Shown: positions 1 to 7,953 of the stretch, one piece after another | How positions within the stretch are numbered: the stretch's first letter is position 1 | Layout: every line of letters begins with the position of its first letter | From: Synergistaceae bacterium | GTDB taxonomy: Bacteria; Synergistota; Synergistia; Synergistales; Aminobacteriaceae | Direction: 5' to 3' | DNA length: 61,475 nucleotides | Assembly: GCA_031277095.1 (NCBI GenBank) | Contig: JAISLU010000074.1 | Span: forward strand, 1-61,475 | The notes under the pieces: model-generated | What the model was told of the DNA's origin: nothing | The model's input: the letters and a program-made list of their open reading frames with translations, nothing else | The model's database searches: none | Program-made: the position numbers and the translations under genes

Positions 1-237
1 AAAGTTCTTTTTAATTTCTATTATAATTTTACTATTAATATAAGAAGGAACATCAAATATTAATTTGTAAATGATCTTTAATTGCAAGCATTTAGAGAGG
101 TGCGATGAATTTTTAGTAAAAAAGTATGAAAAACTCACATTGCAAGGAGTATTCTTCGTTATCCGAAATGAATCCTCTATCCGCGATATGATGAACATCT
201 GTAAATCGTTATCAATAAAGAGCTGAAAAGAAGCCAT
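1..237 (-). CDS. possible partial AT-rich ORF running off the left edge
   Basis: From an ATG at 237 the minus strand stays open for 79 codons to base 1, so the C-terminus lies outside the window. The frame is also open upstream of that ATG to about 390. In DNA this AT-rich an open frame of this size is not expected often, but the predicted product is rich in Ile, Phe, Lys and Asn and I recognise no motif in it. No clear ribosome binding site precedes the ATG. It could be the start of a foreign AT-rich gene, a pseudogene, or chance. Low confidence. Confidence 0.2.
   Translation of the reverse strand, partial: MASFQLFIDNDLQMFIISRIEDSFRITKNTPCNVSFSYFFTKNSSHLSKCLQLKIIYKLIFDVPSYINSKIIIEIKKNF
109..138 (+). 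repeat. 30-bp repeat, left copy (inverted partner at 61360-61389)
   Basis: This 30-mer, beginning ATTTTTAGTAAAAAAG, matches the reverse complement of 61360-61389 with 29 of 30 identities. The two copies face outward at the two ends of the window. They may be ends or internal parts of a dispersed element of which only the edges are visible here. Confidence 0.7.
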
Positions 238-382
238 CAATAAATTCGTTGCTCCGCCGGAAATTGAGGCGACATGAAGATGACGTCGAGGTGCGCATAC
301 CTCGCGCCGAAGGCAAAGCGTGAGGCGGGGGTGGGGTTGTGTTGTATAGGGTGAAGGGGATAGAAACAGACAGGATAACCTT

Positions 383-406
383 CTATCTATCTATCTATCT
401 ATCTAT
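383..406. repeat. tetranucleotide microsatellite (CTAT)6
   Basis: Six perfect CTAT units. The tract begins just beyond the coding part of the minus-strand gene at 403-657, whose TAG stop lies in its last copies. Copy-number change would therefore alter the 3' untranslated region, not the protein. Confidence 0.9.
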
Positions 407-657
407 AAATCTATCTGAGAAACAATATCGGATTTTGGATCAATTTCTATTTCTTTTGGCCATGCAGGCAGGGTGTTGTTTTTATATTTGCTTCCAAAAC
501 CCCAGACAATCAGTCCCACAATTTTATTAGTTGCAAAGTCGCGCATAATAGTAAAATCAGTGTCCGCTTCATCTCCAAAAGAATTGGAACGGTCCCCAAA
601 CCCAATATATAGGATGTCGTATTTTTTGTCATAATCAAGAAAGTTTGGTTTTAACAT
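403..657 (-). CDS. DUF2283-family small protein
   Basis: An 84-residue protein with the DUF2283 pattern: an early Y-D-x-x-x-D-I-L-Y-I strand (about residues 10-20), an acidic middle and a later I-V-G-L-I-V-W-G-F segment. Family function is unknown; members are small, often near toxin-antitoxin or mobile genes. I chose the ATG at 657 because a GGAGG sits 9 nt upstream; an in-frame ATG at 666 directly abuts the GGAGG and is unlikely. A TATAAT-like -10 lies near 714-719 with no good -35. The stop falls inside a CTAT microsatellite. Family assignment is by visible pattern only. Confidence 0.7.
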   Translation of the reverse strand: MLKPNFLDYDKKYDILYIGFGDRSNSFGDEADTDFTIMRDFATNKIVGLIVWGFGSKYKNNTLPAWPKEIEIDPKSDIVSQIDL

Positions 658-797
658 ATTTAACATCCTCCGGATTGATGTTCCCACGAATCCCTTTTTG
701 CATAAAAGCTGTAATTATAAACCCTCTATTTTTCGATGTGCGCACGACAACTTTTGTATGTATATCAGGGCTACAATATGCCTTAAAGTATACCTCT

Positions 798-1013
798 CTA
801 CGGGTTACACACCTTGCACGGCCTGTGCCCGTCTTTGATCGCCTCTTCGCGTGTGTTGTAGTACACGGCGTTAGAGGCGCTTATCTTCTCTGCCCACTTG
901 CAGGTCGTGAGGTGGAAGGGCTCTCTGAGGGCACTGGCGACGTACTGGGGCGCGGCGAGGGCGCAGGCGGCGAGGAGAAGGACAGTTAAAAGACATACGG
1001 CGATACGTTTCAT
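798..1013 (-). CDS. small exported protein with C-terminal Ada-like Cys motif
   Basis: A 71-residue product starting MKRIAVCLLTVLLLAACALA, a signal peptide ending near residue 20. The mature part has H-x3-C, an A-V-Y-Y-N-T-x-E-E-A segment and a final G-H-R-P-C-K-V-C-N-P. This resembles the small zinc-binding fold at the N-terminus of Ada proteins, which also occurs alone or attached to exported nucleases. Metal binding is inferred from the three Cys and the His. It lies 34 nt after the MFS gene on the same strand and may be cotranscribed. The start is uncertain: no strong SD precedes the ATG at 1013, and an in-frame TTG at 1034 is also possible. Confidence 0.65.
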   Translation of the reverse strand: MKRIAVCLLTVLLLAACALAAPQYVASALREPFHLTTCKWAEKISASNAVYYNTREEAIKDGHRPCKVCNP

Positions 1014-1047
1014 TGCATCTATGCCCATTTTCAAGATTTTCCCGTTT

Positions 1048-2253
1048 TCAAGATTTTTTCAGCAGCAGGCTCAGCGCGAATCCTGCCGCGCCGAAAAAGG
1101 CCATGACCACGGCGGCGCTGGTGAAAGAGCCGCTCATCGTCTGCAAGTTGCCGGTCAAAAAGGGCCCCAGGAAAGATGAAACGATCACGTGGAAGTTGAT
1201 GATGGAAACGTTCATGGCGTAGTTTTCGCTTCCGTAAAAGGAGTAACACACCGCGTTGTTGATGGGCACGATGCCGCCAAAAGAAAACCCCACACAGATG
1301 TATCCGGCGGTCAGGAGGGGCAGATTTTTCCCCTCCAGGGCCAGGATGATGAACGTGAACGCGGCGACGAGGGCGAGGCTGATGGTACACATGGATTTTT
1401 TACGCCCGATTTTATCGTAGAGCAAGCCTATGACTACCCGCCCCCCTCCGTTGAAAATGGACACCAACCCGGTGAGCAGCGAGGCGGTCTCGACGGAACT
1501 CCCCATGTCGATGGCCAGCGAGGAGGCGTTGCCGATCAACGCAAGCCCCGCGGCGGCGATCAACACCCCCCAGGAAAAGAGAATCAGAAAAGACGGCCTC
1601 TTGATCATCTGCGCCGTCGTCAGGTTCACCTGCTCTTCTCCTTCGGCGGTGAGCGCGGAGGATCGATCCTGTTTCGGCGGGGTCTTGATGAGGAAAGAGC
1701 AGCAGACGATGAGAACGGCAAAGGCGATGCCCAACTGAAGGAAGGTGGAGCGCCACCCGAAAGAAATGATCATGGCGGTACTCACGGTGCCCAGGGCCAT
1801 TCCCCCCAGCCCGAAGCCCATGAGGGTCAGGCCGGAAACAAACCCGGGTTTCTCGGGGAACCACTTGACGATGGTGCTGACGGTGCAGTTATAGCCCAAC
1901 CCGATACCCAAACCCACCAGCACGCCGTAGGTCATATAGAGCCCCGAAAGAGAAGTAAGCCGCGAAGCCAAAAGAAAACCGGAGGATACGCATATTGCGC
2001 AAAGGTACATCACCGGCCGCGTGGTATGGCGGCGCAAAATAAACCCCGAGACAAACCCTCCGAGGCAAAAGAAAGACATGCAAATGGAAAAAGCCAGCGA
2101 GGTTTGGGAACGAAGCCAGCCGAACTCCACCTCCAAAGGTTTGACAAAATTGGACCACGCGTAAACGAGTCCCAGAAATAAAAGCAGAACAGTGGAATCC
2201 ACCAGATACAACCATCTTTTGTTATCGATAGCCTGCGGCCTCATGCTTGTCAT
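1048..2253 (-). CDS. MFS transporter, oxalate/formate antiporter (OFA) family
   Basis: A 401-residue inner-membrane carrier with about 12 hydrophobic segments. The first helix carries the OFA-like G-L-V-Y-A-W-S and the cytoplasmic loop after helix 8 has an MFS-type D-K-I-G-R-K signature (near residue 280). A central loop of about 30 polar residues around residue 200 separates the two six-helix halves. OFA members exchange small monocarboxylates or dicarboxylates such as oxalate and formate; the substrate here cannot be read from sequence. A GGGAGG lies 13 nt before the ATG at 2253, so the in-frame ATG three codons in is an alternative. Gene 798-1013 follows closely. Confidence 0.85.
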   Translation of the reverse strand: MTSMRPQAIDNKRWLYLVDSTVLLLFLGLVYAWSNFVKPLEVEFGWLRSQTSLAFSICMSFFCLGGFVSGFILRRHTTRPVMYLCAICVSSGFLLASRLTSLSGLYMTYGVLVGLGIGLGYNCTVSTIVKWFPEKPGFVSGLTLMGFGLGGMALGTVSTAMIISFGWRSTFLQLGIAFAVLIVCCSFLIKTPPKQDRSSALTAEGEEQVNLTTAQMIKRPSFLILFSWGVLIAAAGLALIGNASSLAIDMGSSVETASLLTGLVSIFNGGGRVVIGLLYDKIGRKKSMCTISLALVAAFTFIILALEGKNLPLLTAGYICVGFSFGGIVPINNAVCYSFYGSENYAMNVSIINFHVIVSSFLGPFLTGNLQTMSGSFTSAAVVMAFFGAAGFALSLLLKKS

Positions 2254-2280
2254 ATTTATCTAACTTCCTCCCGACGTTAC

Positions 2281-2303
2281 AGTGAATTAAGATAAAAAGC
2301 CTA
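2281..2303 (+). repeat. single-end relic of the ~105-bp MITE-like repeat
   Basis: These 23 bases match the left end of the repeats at 20522, 52657 and 61057 (AGTGAATTAAGATAAAAAGC and the next three bases), after which similarity stops. No right end is present nearby. It lies in the spacer between the MFS gene and carA. Confidence 0.6.
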
Positions 2304-2392
2304 CACAGTATATACGCAAATCGCCCCACCCAACAAAATCTCCGACCCAACCTCCGGAAATAAAACCCAATAAAACCTTTTTTGCGGCGCTG

Positions 2393-2421
2393 TTGTTTTG
2401 TGATATTCTATGCTTTATTAT
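2393..2421 (+). promoter_or_regulatory. candidate sigma-70-type promoter of carAB
   Basis: TTGTTT at 2393-2398 and TATTAT at 2416-2421 are separated by exactly 17 nt. Initiation would fall about 75 nt before the carA start. The -10 lies in the first copy of a 19-bp direct repeat (2413-2431, 2432-2450), so a second -10-like sequence exists 19 nt downstream. Confidence 0.4.
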
Positions 2422-2543
2422 ATTTCCGTAACTTTATTATATTTTTGTAAGAAATTCTAACCAAATTTCACAAAATTTCATGGAGAAAGGGTTTCGATTT
2501 TCATGTTTTCCGATTTCGTGTTTTCTCATTTCATGTTTTCCCA
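2413..2543. repeat. two tandem arrays at the carA promoter and start
   Basis: The first array is a 19-bp unit repeated twice (2413-2431 and 2432-2450). The second is a 15-bp unit repeated three times (2499-2513, 2514-2528, 2529-2543), which contains the carA start codon and encodes MFSDF, VFSHF, MFSHA. A third small array (18 bp, two copies, encoding EVSKIH and EVSKAH) follows within carA. The units of the three arrays are unrelated in sequence. Confidence 0.85.
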
Positions 2544-3705
2544 TGCGGGTAACGTGCCTGAAGTCAGTAAAATTCATGAAGTCAGTAAAGCTCATGAAGC
2601 GGACGAGCCGGTAAAGAAAGATTCTCATGCTCCCCGCAAGGCGTCCTTGATACTGGAAAATGGCCCCGTTTTCCAGGGCTGTTCCTTCGGATACGAAGCG
2701 CCCGCCGCAGGAGAGGTCGTGTTCAACACCTCTATGGTGGGCTACCCGGAGAGTCTCACCGACCCCTCCTACGTCGGGCAGATCCTCACCGTCACCTACC
2801 CCCTGGTGGGCAACTACGGCGTTCCTCCCGACACGAGGAAAGACGGAGTGTACGATTATTACGAATCGGAAAAAATCCACGTCACCGGGCTGATCATCTC
2901 CTCCTACTCCGCCGGCTACAGCCACTGGAACGCCGCGAAAAGTTTGGGAGAGTGGCTGAAGGAACATCAGGTTCCCGGCATCTACGGCATCGACACCCGG
3001 ATGCTGACGAAATTTCTGCGGGAGCGGGGCGCCATGAACGGCAAAATCGTCTTCGAGGACCCCAACGAAATCCCCTTCGACGACCCGTCCCAGCGGAATC
3101 TCGTGGCGGAGGCCAGCTGCGGAGAAATAATACGTTACGGCAACGGCGAAAAACACGTGGTGCTGGTGGATTGCGGCGTCAAACACAACATCATCCGGTG
3201 TTTTTTGGCCCGGAACGTTCGGATAACCCGCGTGCCCTGGGACTACGACTTCAACCTTCTGGACTACGACGGGCTTTTCATCTCCAACGGGCCCGGCGAC
3301 CCCGCCCTTTGCCACGTGGCCGTTGAAAACCTGCGCGTCGCCATGAGGGGCGACAAGCCGATCTTTGGAATATGCATGGGGAATCAATTGATGGCCTTGG
3401 CCGCGGGGGCGAAGACCTACAAGCTGAAATACGGGCACCGCAGCCACAACCAGCCCGTGCAGGTCTACGGCACGAACAAGTGCTTCGTCACCTCCCAGAA
3501 CCACGGGTACGCCGTGGACACCGAAACCCTCCCCGGCGAGTGGGAGCCTCTTTTCGTGAACATGAACGACCAGACCAACGAGGGCATTCGCCACAAGACG
3601 AAGCCCTTTTTCTCCGCCCAATTCCACCCCGAAGCCTCCAGCGGCCCCACCGACACCGAATTTTTGTTCGACCGTTTCATGGCCGCAATGAATATGCAGA
3701 AATAA
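2503..3705 (+). CDS. carA: carbamoyl-phosphate synthase small (glutaminase) subunit
   Basis: CarA hydrolyses glutamine and passes ammonia to CarB for carbamoyl phosphate, the precursor of arginine and pyrimidines. The C-terminal class I glutamine amidotransferase domain has nucleophile Cys291 in GICMGNQ and the His375/Glu377 pair in HPE. The N-terminal CarA fold begins near residue 47 with A-S-L-I-L-E-N-G. The first ~45 residues are not typical: they come from 15-bp and 18-bp tandem repeats, so the real start may be internal, although GGAGAAAGGG lies about 12 nt before the ATG at 2503. carB follows after 102 nt. Confidence 0.95.
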   Translation: MFSDFVFSHFMFSHAGNVPEVSKIHEVSKAHEADEPVKKDSHAPRKASLILENGPVFQGCSFGYEAPAAGEVVFNTSMVGYPESLTDPSYVGQILTVTYPLVGNYGVPPDTRKDGVYDYYESEKIHVTGLIISSYSAGYSHWNAAKSLGEWLKEHQVPGIYGIDTRMLTKFLRERGAMNGKIVFEDPNEIPFDDPSQRNLVAEASCGEIIRYGNGEKHVVLVDCGVKHNIIRCFLARNVRITRVPWDYDFNLLDYDGLFISNGPGDPALCHVAVENLRVAMRGDKPIFGICMGNQLMALAAGAKTYKLKYGHRSHNQPVQVYGTNKCFVTSQNHGYAVDTETLPGEWEPLFVNMNDQTNEGIRHKTKPFFSAQFHPEASSGPTDTEFLFDRFMAAMNMQK

Positions 3706-3738
3706 AGGGGCACCCAAAGATAAAGATTCCGGGAAATG

Positions 3739-3794
3739 TGATCTGACAGATATGATCTGGCAAATATGATCTAGAAGATATGATCTGAAAGATA
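3739..3794. repeat. 14-bp tandem array (4 copies) between carA and carB
   Basis: Four back-to-back copies of a 14-bp unit (consensus TGATCTGAAAGATA) occupy 3739-3752, 3753-3766, 3767-3780 and 3781-3794. A fifth partial copy runs into the carB SD (AAAGGAG). The perfect register and the position directly before a start codon raise the question of an operator or spacing role, but similar unrelated arrays exist across the window. Confidence 0.95.
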
Positions 3795-3807
3795 TGAAAG
3801 GAGACCT

Positions 3808-6800
3808 ATGATGTCTTTCGATGTTCCAAACTTTCCGATTCTCAAAAAAGTTCTTTTGCTGGGCTCCGGGGCCCTCAAGATCGGAGAGGCCGGGGAGTTC
3901 GACTACTCCGGCTCTCAGGCTCTGAAAGCCCTTCGAGAGGAGGGGCTCTCCACCGTCTTGATCAATCCCAACATCGCCACCGTCCAGACCTCCGAGGGAA
4001 CGGCCGACAAGATTTACTTTCTGCCCGTGACCCCCTTCTTCGTGAAAAAGGTCATCGAAAAAGAGCGTCCCGACGGCATCCTTCTTTCCTTCGGCGGACA
4101 GACGGCCCTGAACTGCGGCGTGGAACTCTACCGCGAGGGTGTCTTCGAGAAATGGGGAGTGTCGGTGCTGGGAACGACCGTCCAGGCCATCATGGACACG
4201 GAAGACCGGGAGCTTTTCGTCGAAAAACTCGGAGAGATCGGGGTCAAGACCATCGAAAGCGTTGCGGCGGAGACGCCCTCGGCCGCTCGGGCGGCGGCGG
4301 AGTCCCTGGGCTATCCCGTGATCGTGCGCGCCGCCTACGCCCTGGGCGGCATGGGCAGCGGATTTTGCGACGACGCGGCCGAGCTGAACGAGACGGTGGA
4401 AAAGGCGTTCAGCTTCTCGAACCAGCTCCTGATCGAGAAATCTTTGAAAGGCTGGAAGGAGGTGGAGTACGAGATCGTCCGGGACCGCTACGACAACTGC
4501 ATCGCGGTCTGCAATATGGAAAATTTCGATCCTCTGGGAATCCACACCGGCGAAAGCATCGTGGTGGCGCCCTCTCAGACCTTGACCAACGACGAATATC
4601 ACATGCTGCGCGAACTGGCGATCCGCATCGTGCGCCACCTGGGGATCGTGGGGGAGTGCAACGTGCAGTACGCCATCGACCCGATGTCCGAGGACTACCG
4701 GGTGATCGAGGTCAACGCCCGCCTCAGCCGGTCTTCGGCCCTGGCCTCCAAGGCGACGGGCTACCCTTTGGCCTTCGTCGCGGCCAAGCTGGGGCTGGGA
4801 ATGGGGCTCCACCAATTGAAGAACTCCGTAACCAAGTCCACCACCGCCTTTTTCGAGCCCGCCCTGGACTACATCGTCTGCAAAATCCCCCGCTGGGATT
4901 TGGGCAAGTTCGAGGGGGTCTCCCACGAGATCGGCTCCAGCATGAAAAGCGTCGGCGAGGTGATGGCCATAGGCCGTACCTTCGAGGAAGCGATTCAGAA
5001 GGGTCTTCGCATGATTGCCCAGGGTATGCACGGCTTCGCCGCCGGGGCCAACAGTCGCCTGAAACTGGGGGCTGCCACTTTGGAGGAGCTGGAAACCGCC
5101 CTGGCGACGCCCACGGAAAACCGCATCTTCGTCATCGCCGAGGCCATGACCCGGGGCTGCTCCATTGACCGGATACACCAGCTGACCCGCATCGACCGGT
5201 GGTTTCTCCAGAGACTGTGGGACATCCACACCTGCGCCGAGCGCGTCGCGGATTGCGACGATCTGGAGGACCTGTCCCCGGACCTTCTGCGGGAGGCCAA
5301 ACAAAAGGGTTTTTCGGACTATCAGATCTCTAAGCTGATCTATAATCCCGACTACAAGCCCGGCAAGACCGTGGACGACCGCTTCAACGTGGCGGAAGAA
5401 AGACGGGGGGACGTGAGGAGCCTGCGCAAGCGGCTGGGAATCGTTCCGGTGGTCAAGCAGATCGACACCCTCGCGGCGGAATATCCCGCGCAGACCAACT
5501 ATCTCTACCTCACCTACAACGGCAGCGAGAGCGATTGGGTGGATAGCGGCGATTCCCGAAATTCCATCGGAAAGTCCATCATCGTGCTGGGGTCGGGGGC
5601 ATACCGGATCGGCAGCAGCGTGGAGTTCGACTGGTGCGGCGTCAACGCCCTGACGGTTCTGCGGAAAAAGGGATGGCGCGGCGTGATGATCAACTACAAC
5701 CCCGAGACCGTATCCACGGACTACGACGTCTGCGACCGGCTCTACTTCGAGGAACTGACCTTCGAGCGGGTCATGGACATCGTCGAGCTGGAGAACCCCC
5801 GAGGCGTCATCGTGTCCACCGGCGGGCAGATCCCCAACAACCTGGCGCTGCCCCTGCAGCGCGCGGGGGTTCCCATTCTGGGGACCTCGGCCATGAACAT
5901 CGACAAGGCGGAGGACCGGCACAAATTTTCCTCCATGCTGGACCGGCTGGGGATAGAGCAGCCCCGCTGGAAGGAGCTTCGCACCATGGACGAGATTCAC
6001 GCCTTCGTGGAGGAGGTGGGGTATCCCGTGCTGGTGCGGCCCTCCTACGTGCTTTCGGGGGCGGCGATGCACGTCTGCTCCAACGCGGCGGAGCTGGAGC
6101 GGTATCTGGGCGAGGCGTCCCTGGTTTCCCGGAGCCATCCGGTGGTGGTCAGCGAGTTCATCGAACACGCCAAGGAGCTGGAGGTGGACGCCGTGGCCTC
6201 GAAGGGCGAGCTGGTCGCCTGCGCGATTTCCGAACACATCGAGTTCGCGGGGGTACACTCCGGCGACGCGACCATCCAATTTCCCCCTCAGCGCCTTTAC
6301 GTGGAGACGGTCCGGCAGGTCCGGCGTACGGCGCAGCGCATCGCCTCGGAGCTGGCGATAACGGGCCCCTTCAACATTCAATTTCTGGCCAAGGACAACC
6401 GGATCAAGGTCATCGAGTGCAACCTCCGGGCCTCCCGCAGTTTCCCCTTCGTGTCCAAGGTTTTGAAGCTCAACTTGATCGAGCTTGCCACTTGGGCCAT
6501 GCTGGGGGAAGACGTACAAAAGCCCTCGACGAACGAGTTCGACCTCGATTACGTCGGCATCAAGGCGTCCCAGTTTTCCTTCTCCCGCCTCCAGAACGCC
6601 GACCCGGTGCTGGGCGTGGAGATGGCCTCCACGGGGGAGGTGGGCTGCCTGGGAGACGACTTTCACGAGGCGATCCTGAAGGCCGCCCTATCTGTGGGCA
6701 TGCGGGTGCCGGAAAAAGGAAAGGGGATTTTGATATCCAGCGGGACCCTGCGGTCCAAGGTAGACCTGCTGGACTGCGCGAAACGCCTTTACGAAAAGGG

Positions 6801-7152
6801 GTACCGCCTTTACGCGACGGAGGGCTCTTACGAGTTCCTGACGAAGAACGGGGTCTCCAGCATCCGCGCCTACCAGCCCAGCGAGGTGGAAGAGGACCCG
6901 AACAGGGCGCTCTTGGGCGCGATGGACCTCATTCGGGAAAAGAAGGTGGACCTGGTGGTCAATATTCCGAAAAACCTGACGGAGGACGAGTTGAACAACG
7001 GCTACAAGGTCCGCCGCTGCGCCGTGGACCACAACGTCCCTCTGTTCACCAACGCCCGTCTGGCCGGAGCCTTCATAGACGCCTTCTGCGAACTCGGCGG
7101 CGACGCCCTGTCCCGCCTCCCGATCAAGAGCTGGGACGAGTACCGGGTGTGA
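3808..7152 (+). CDS. carB: carbamoyl-phosphate synthase large subunit
   Basis: CarB phosphorylates bicarbonate, combines it with ammonia from CarA and phosphorylates the carbamate. The 1114-residue protein has the full duplicated architecture. The first synthetase half starts at L-L-G-S-G-A-L-K-I-G-E-A-G-E-F-D-Y-S-G-S-Q; the second repeats this as L-G-S-G-A-Y-R-I-G-S-S-V-E-F-D-W near residue 595. Each half holds an ATP-grasp domain. An MGS-like allosteric domain lies at about 960-1100. The length is a little above the usual 1060-1080. AAAGGAG precedes the ATG at 3808; a second ATG follows at once. It is cotranscribed with carA. Confidence 0.97.
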   Translation: MMSFDVPNFPILKKVLLLGSGALKIGEAGEFDYSGSQALKALREEGLSTVLINPNIATVQTSEGTADKIYFLPVTPFFVKKVIEKERPDGILLSFGGQTALNCGVELYREGVFEKWGVSVLGTTVQAIMDTEDRELFVEKLGEIGVKTIESVAAETPSAARAAAESLGYPVIVRAAYALGGMGSGFCDDAAELNETVEKAFSFSNQLLIEKSLKGWKEVEYEIVRDRYDNCIAVCNMENFDPLGIHTGESIVVAPSQTLTNDEYHMLRELAIRIVRHLGIVGECNVQYAIDPMSEDYRVIEVNARLSRSSALASKATGYPLAFVAAKLGLGMGLHQLKNSVTKSTTAFFEPALDYIVCKIPRWDLGKFEGVSHEIGSSMKSVGEVMAIGRTFEEAIQKGLRMIAQGMHGFAAGANSRLKLGAATLEELETALATPTENRIFVIAEAMTRGCSIDRIHQLTRIDRWFLQRLWDIHTCAERVADCDDLEDLSPDLLREAKQKGFSDYQISKLIYNPDYKPGKTVDDRFNVAEERRGDVRSLRKRLGIVPVVKQIDTLAAEYPAQTNYLYLTYNGSESDWVDSGDSRNSIGKSIIVLGSGAYRIGSSVEFDWCGVNALTVLRKKGWRGVMINYNPETVSTDYDVCDRLYFEELTFERVMDIVELENPRGVIVSTGGQIPNNLALPLQRAGVPILGTSAMNIDKAEDRHKFSSMLDRLGIEQPRWKELRTMDEIHAFVEEVGYPVLVRPSYVLSGAAMHVCSNAAELERYLGEASLVSRSHPVVVSEFIEHAKELEVDAVASKGELVACAISEHIEFAGVHSGDATIQFPPQRLYVETVRQVRRTAQRIASELAITGPFNIQFLAKDNRIKVIECNLRASRSFPFVSKVLKLNLIELATWAMLGEDVQKPSTNEFDLDYVGIKASQFSFSRLQNADPVLGVEMASTGEVGCLGDDFHEAILKAALSVGMRVPEKGKGILISSGTLRSKVDLLDCAKRLYEKGYRLYATEGSYEFLTKNGVSSIRAYQPSEVEEDPNRALLGAMDLIREKKVDLVVNIPKNLTEDELNNGYKVRRCAVDHNVPLFTNARLAGAFIDAFCELGGDALSRLPIKSWDEYRV

Positions 7153-7215
7153 CTTCGAGGCGTGTGACTATGGGAGTCCCGCCGGCTCAACATAGCGCGT
7201 TTTTGTTTTGCCGCC

Positions 7216-7695
7216 CTAAACAATTTCGATCGCGTCACCTTTTCCCACGCTTCCCCCCGAGAGTACCTTGGCGAAAATGCCCTCTCTCGGCATGATGCAA
7301 TCGCCGACTCGATCGAAAATTTGGCAGTGGCGATGACATTCTTTCCCGATCTGCGTCACCTCCAGCAGAGCGTCATTCACGCGCAACCTCGTTCCGACGG
7401 GCAGCGTGCGCAAGTCGATGCCGGCCACCACGACATTTTCTCCGAAGTCGCCGTTTCCAGCGCCTCCGCCCCGTTGGTTGAATTCCGTCACCTTCTCCTG
7501 GGACAAAAGGCTGACCTGCCGATGCCAGTTTCCTCCGTGGGCGTCACCCTCGATGCCGTAACCCTCGACGAGCCGGGCCCTGCCGCCGACCTCGTCTTTT
7601 TTTGTGCCCCGCGCATGGCTGACACAGACGGCCACAACCGTTCCTTTTATGTGCGCCTCTTTTATATTCGCATTCGTATTAGCATTCGTATTCAT
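7216..7695 (-). CDS. MOSC domain protein
   Basis: A 159-residue stand-alone MOSC (MoCo sulfurase C-terminal) domain, the family linked to sulfur handling and molybdenum cofactor chemistry. Residues 20-80 contain the V-G-G-R-A-R-L-V-E-G-Y-G-I-E-G-D-A-H block. Near residue 120 is G-K-E-C-H-R-H-C-Q-I-F, with the conserved Cys, then R-E-G-I-F. The N-terminus (NTNANTNANI) is encoded by a 12-bp tandem repeat. Immediately upstream on the same strand is a fragment identical in origin to the 3' end of moaA, so this gene was probably once third in a moaC-moaA-MOSC operon. A start a few codons further in is possible. Confidence 0.85.
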   Translation of the reverse strand: MNTNANTNANIKEAHIKGTVVAVCVSHARGTKKDEVGGRARLVEGYGIEGDAHGGNWHRQVSLLSQEKVTEFNQRGGGAGNGDFGENVVVAGIDLRTLPVGTRLRVNDALLEVTQIGKECHRHCQIFDRVGDCIMPREGIFAKVLSGGSVGKGDAIEIV

Positions 7696-7705
7696 TGTTA
7701 TGACA

Positions 7706-7796
7706 ACCTCGCCTTTTCAGCTTTTCAGCCGCCGATTTTGAACATCGTGCGGCCTCTTTTTGGGTCACAAAATCGTGACGTTCCGGTTTCTCCAGA
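7706..7796 (-). pseudogene. duplicated 3' fragment of moaA
   Basis: About 90 bp match the end of moaA and the bases after its stop (10847-10935) almost exactly, including the codons for the M-F-K-I-G-G terminus. Two short indels of about 9 nt separate the copies and break the moaA frame. Similarity stops sharply at 7796. It sits upstream of the intact MOSC gene, as the true moaA end would in the ancestral operon. Confidence 0.85.
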
Positions 7797-7831
7797 GGTT
7801 CGCATTACGTTATATGGTACTCCAATACGTA

Positions 7832-7860
7832 TTGCCTTTGATAGGTCCAAACGGTATACT
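7832..7860 (+). promoter_or_regulatory. strong candidate promoter upstream of the Panacea gene
   Basis: TTGCCT (7832-7837) and TATACT (7855-7860) are spaced by exactly 17 nt. Transcription would start near 7867, giving a leader of about 87 nt before the ATG at 7954. A terminator-like hairpin lies in that leader. Confidence 0.55.
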
Positions 7861-7887
7861 TTTTGCGTAAGGGTCCTGTCTATTCGT

Positions 7888-7928
7888 CCCTCCCGAAGAC
7901 TCAGAAGGTCAACGCGGGAGGGATTTTT
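7888..7928 (+). terminator. leader hairpin with T-run: attenuator or end of a small RNA
   Basis: CCCTCCCG (7888-7895) pairs with CGGGAGGG (7915-7922) around a 19-nt loop and is followed by ATTTTT, the form of an intrinsic terminator. It ends about 25 nt before the Panacea start. With the promoter at 7832-7860 it delimits a transcript of roughly 60 nt. Either the Panacea gene is controlled by attenuation or a short RNA is made here; sequence alone does not decide. Confidence 0.5.
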
Positions 7929-7953
7929 GTACAAAAATAAGGGGTTGATGTTT

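Larger units (their letters stand above)
1..402. other. AT-rich left edge without a confident gene
   Basis: The first ~240 bases are strongly AT-rich, unlike the GC-rich coding DNA that follows. The stretch from about 270 to 355 switches abruptly to GC-rich. It holds one 30-bp sequence that recurs near the right end (109-138) and an open frame on the minus strand running off the edge (separate entries). I see no tRNA, terminator or clear promoter. The composition suggests an edge of a mobile or recently acquired segment, which is inference. Confidence 0.5.

Noticed and set aside
3739-3794. CRISPR array between carA and carB
   Set aside because: The 14-bp units abut directly with no spacers, and no cas gene is present.
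2437-6666. A 1409-codon open frame on the minus strand opposite carA and carB
   Set aside because: It is antisense to two clearly functional genes. GC-rich codon use leaves the opposite frame open, and the product (His/Arg/Gly-rich, no domain) has no family features.
7321-7950. N-terminal extension of the Panacea reading frame back to 7321
   Set aside because: This part reads through the opposite strand of the MOSC gene and the moaA fragment. A promoter and terminator lie between it and the real start, which has its own SD at 7938-7944.
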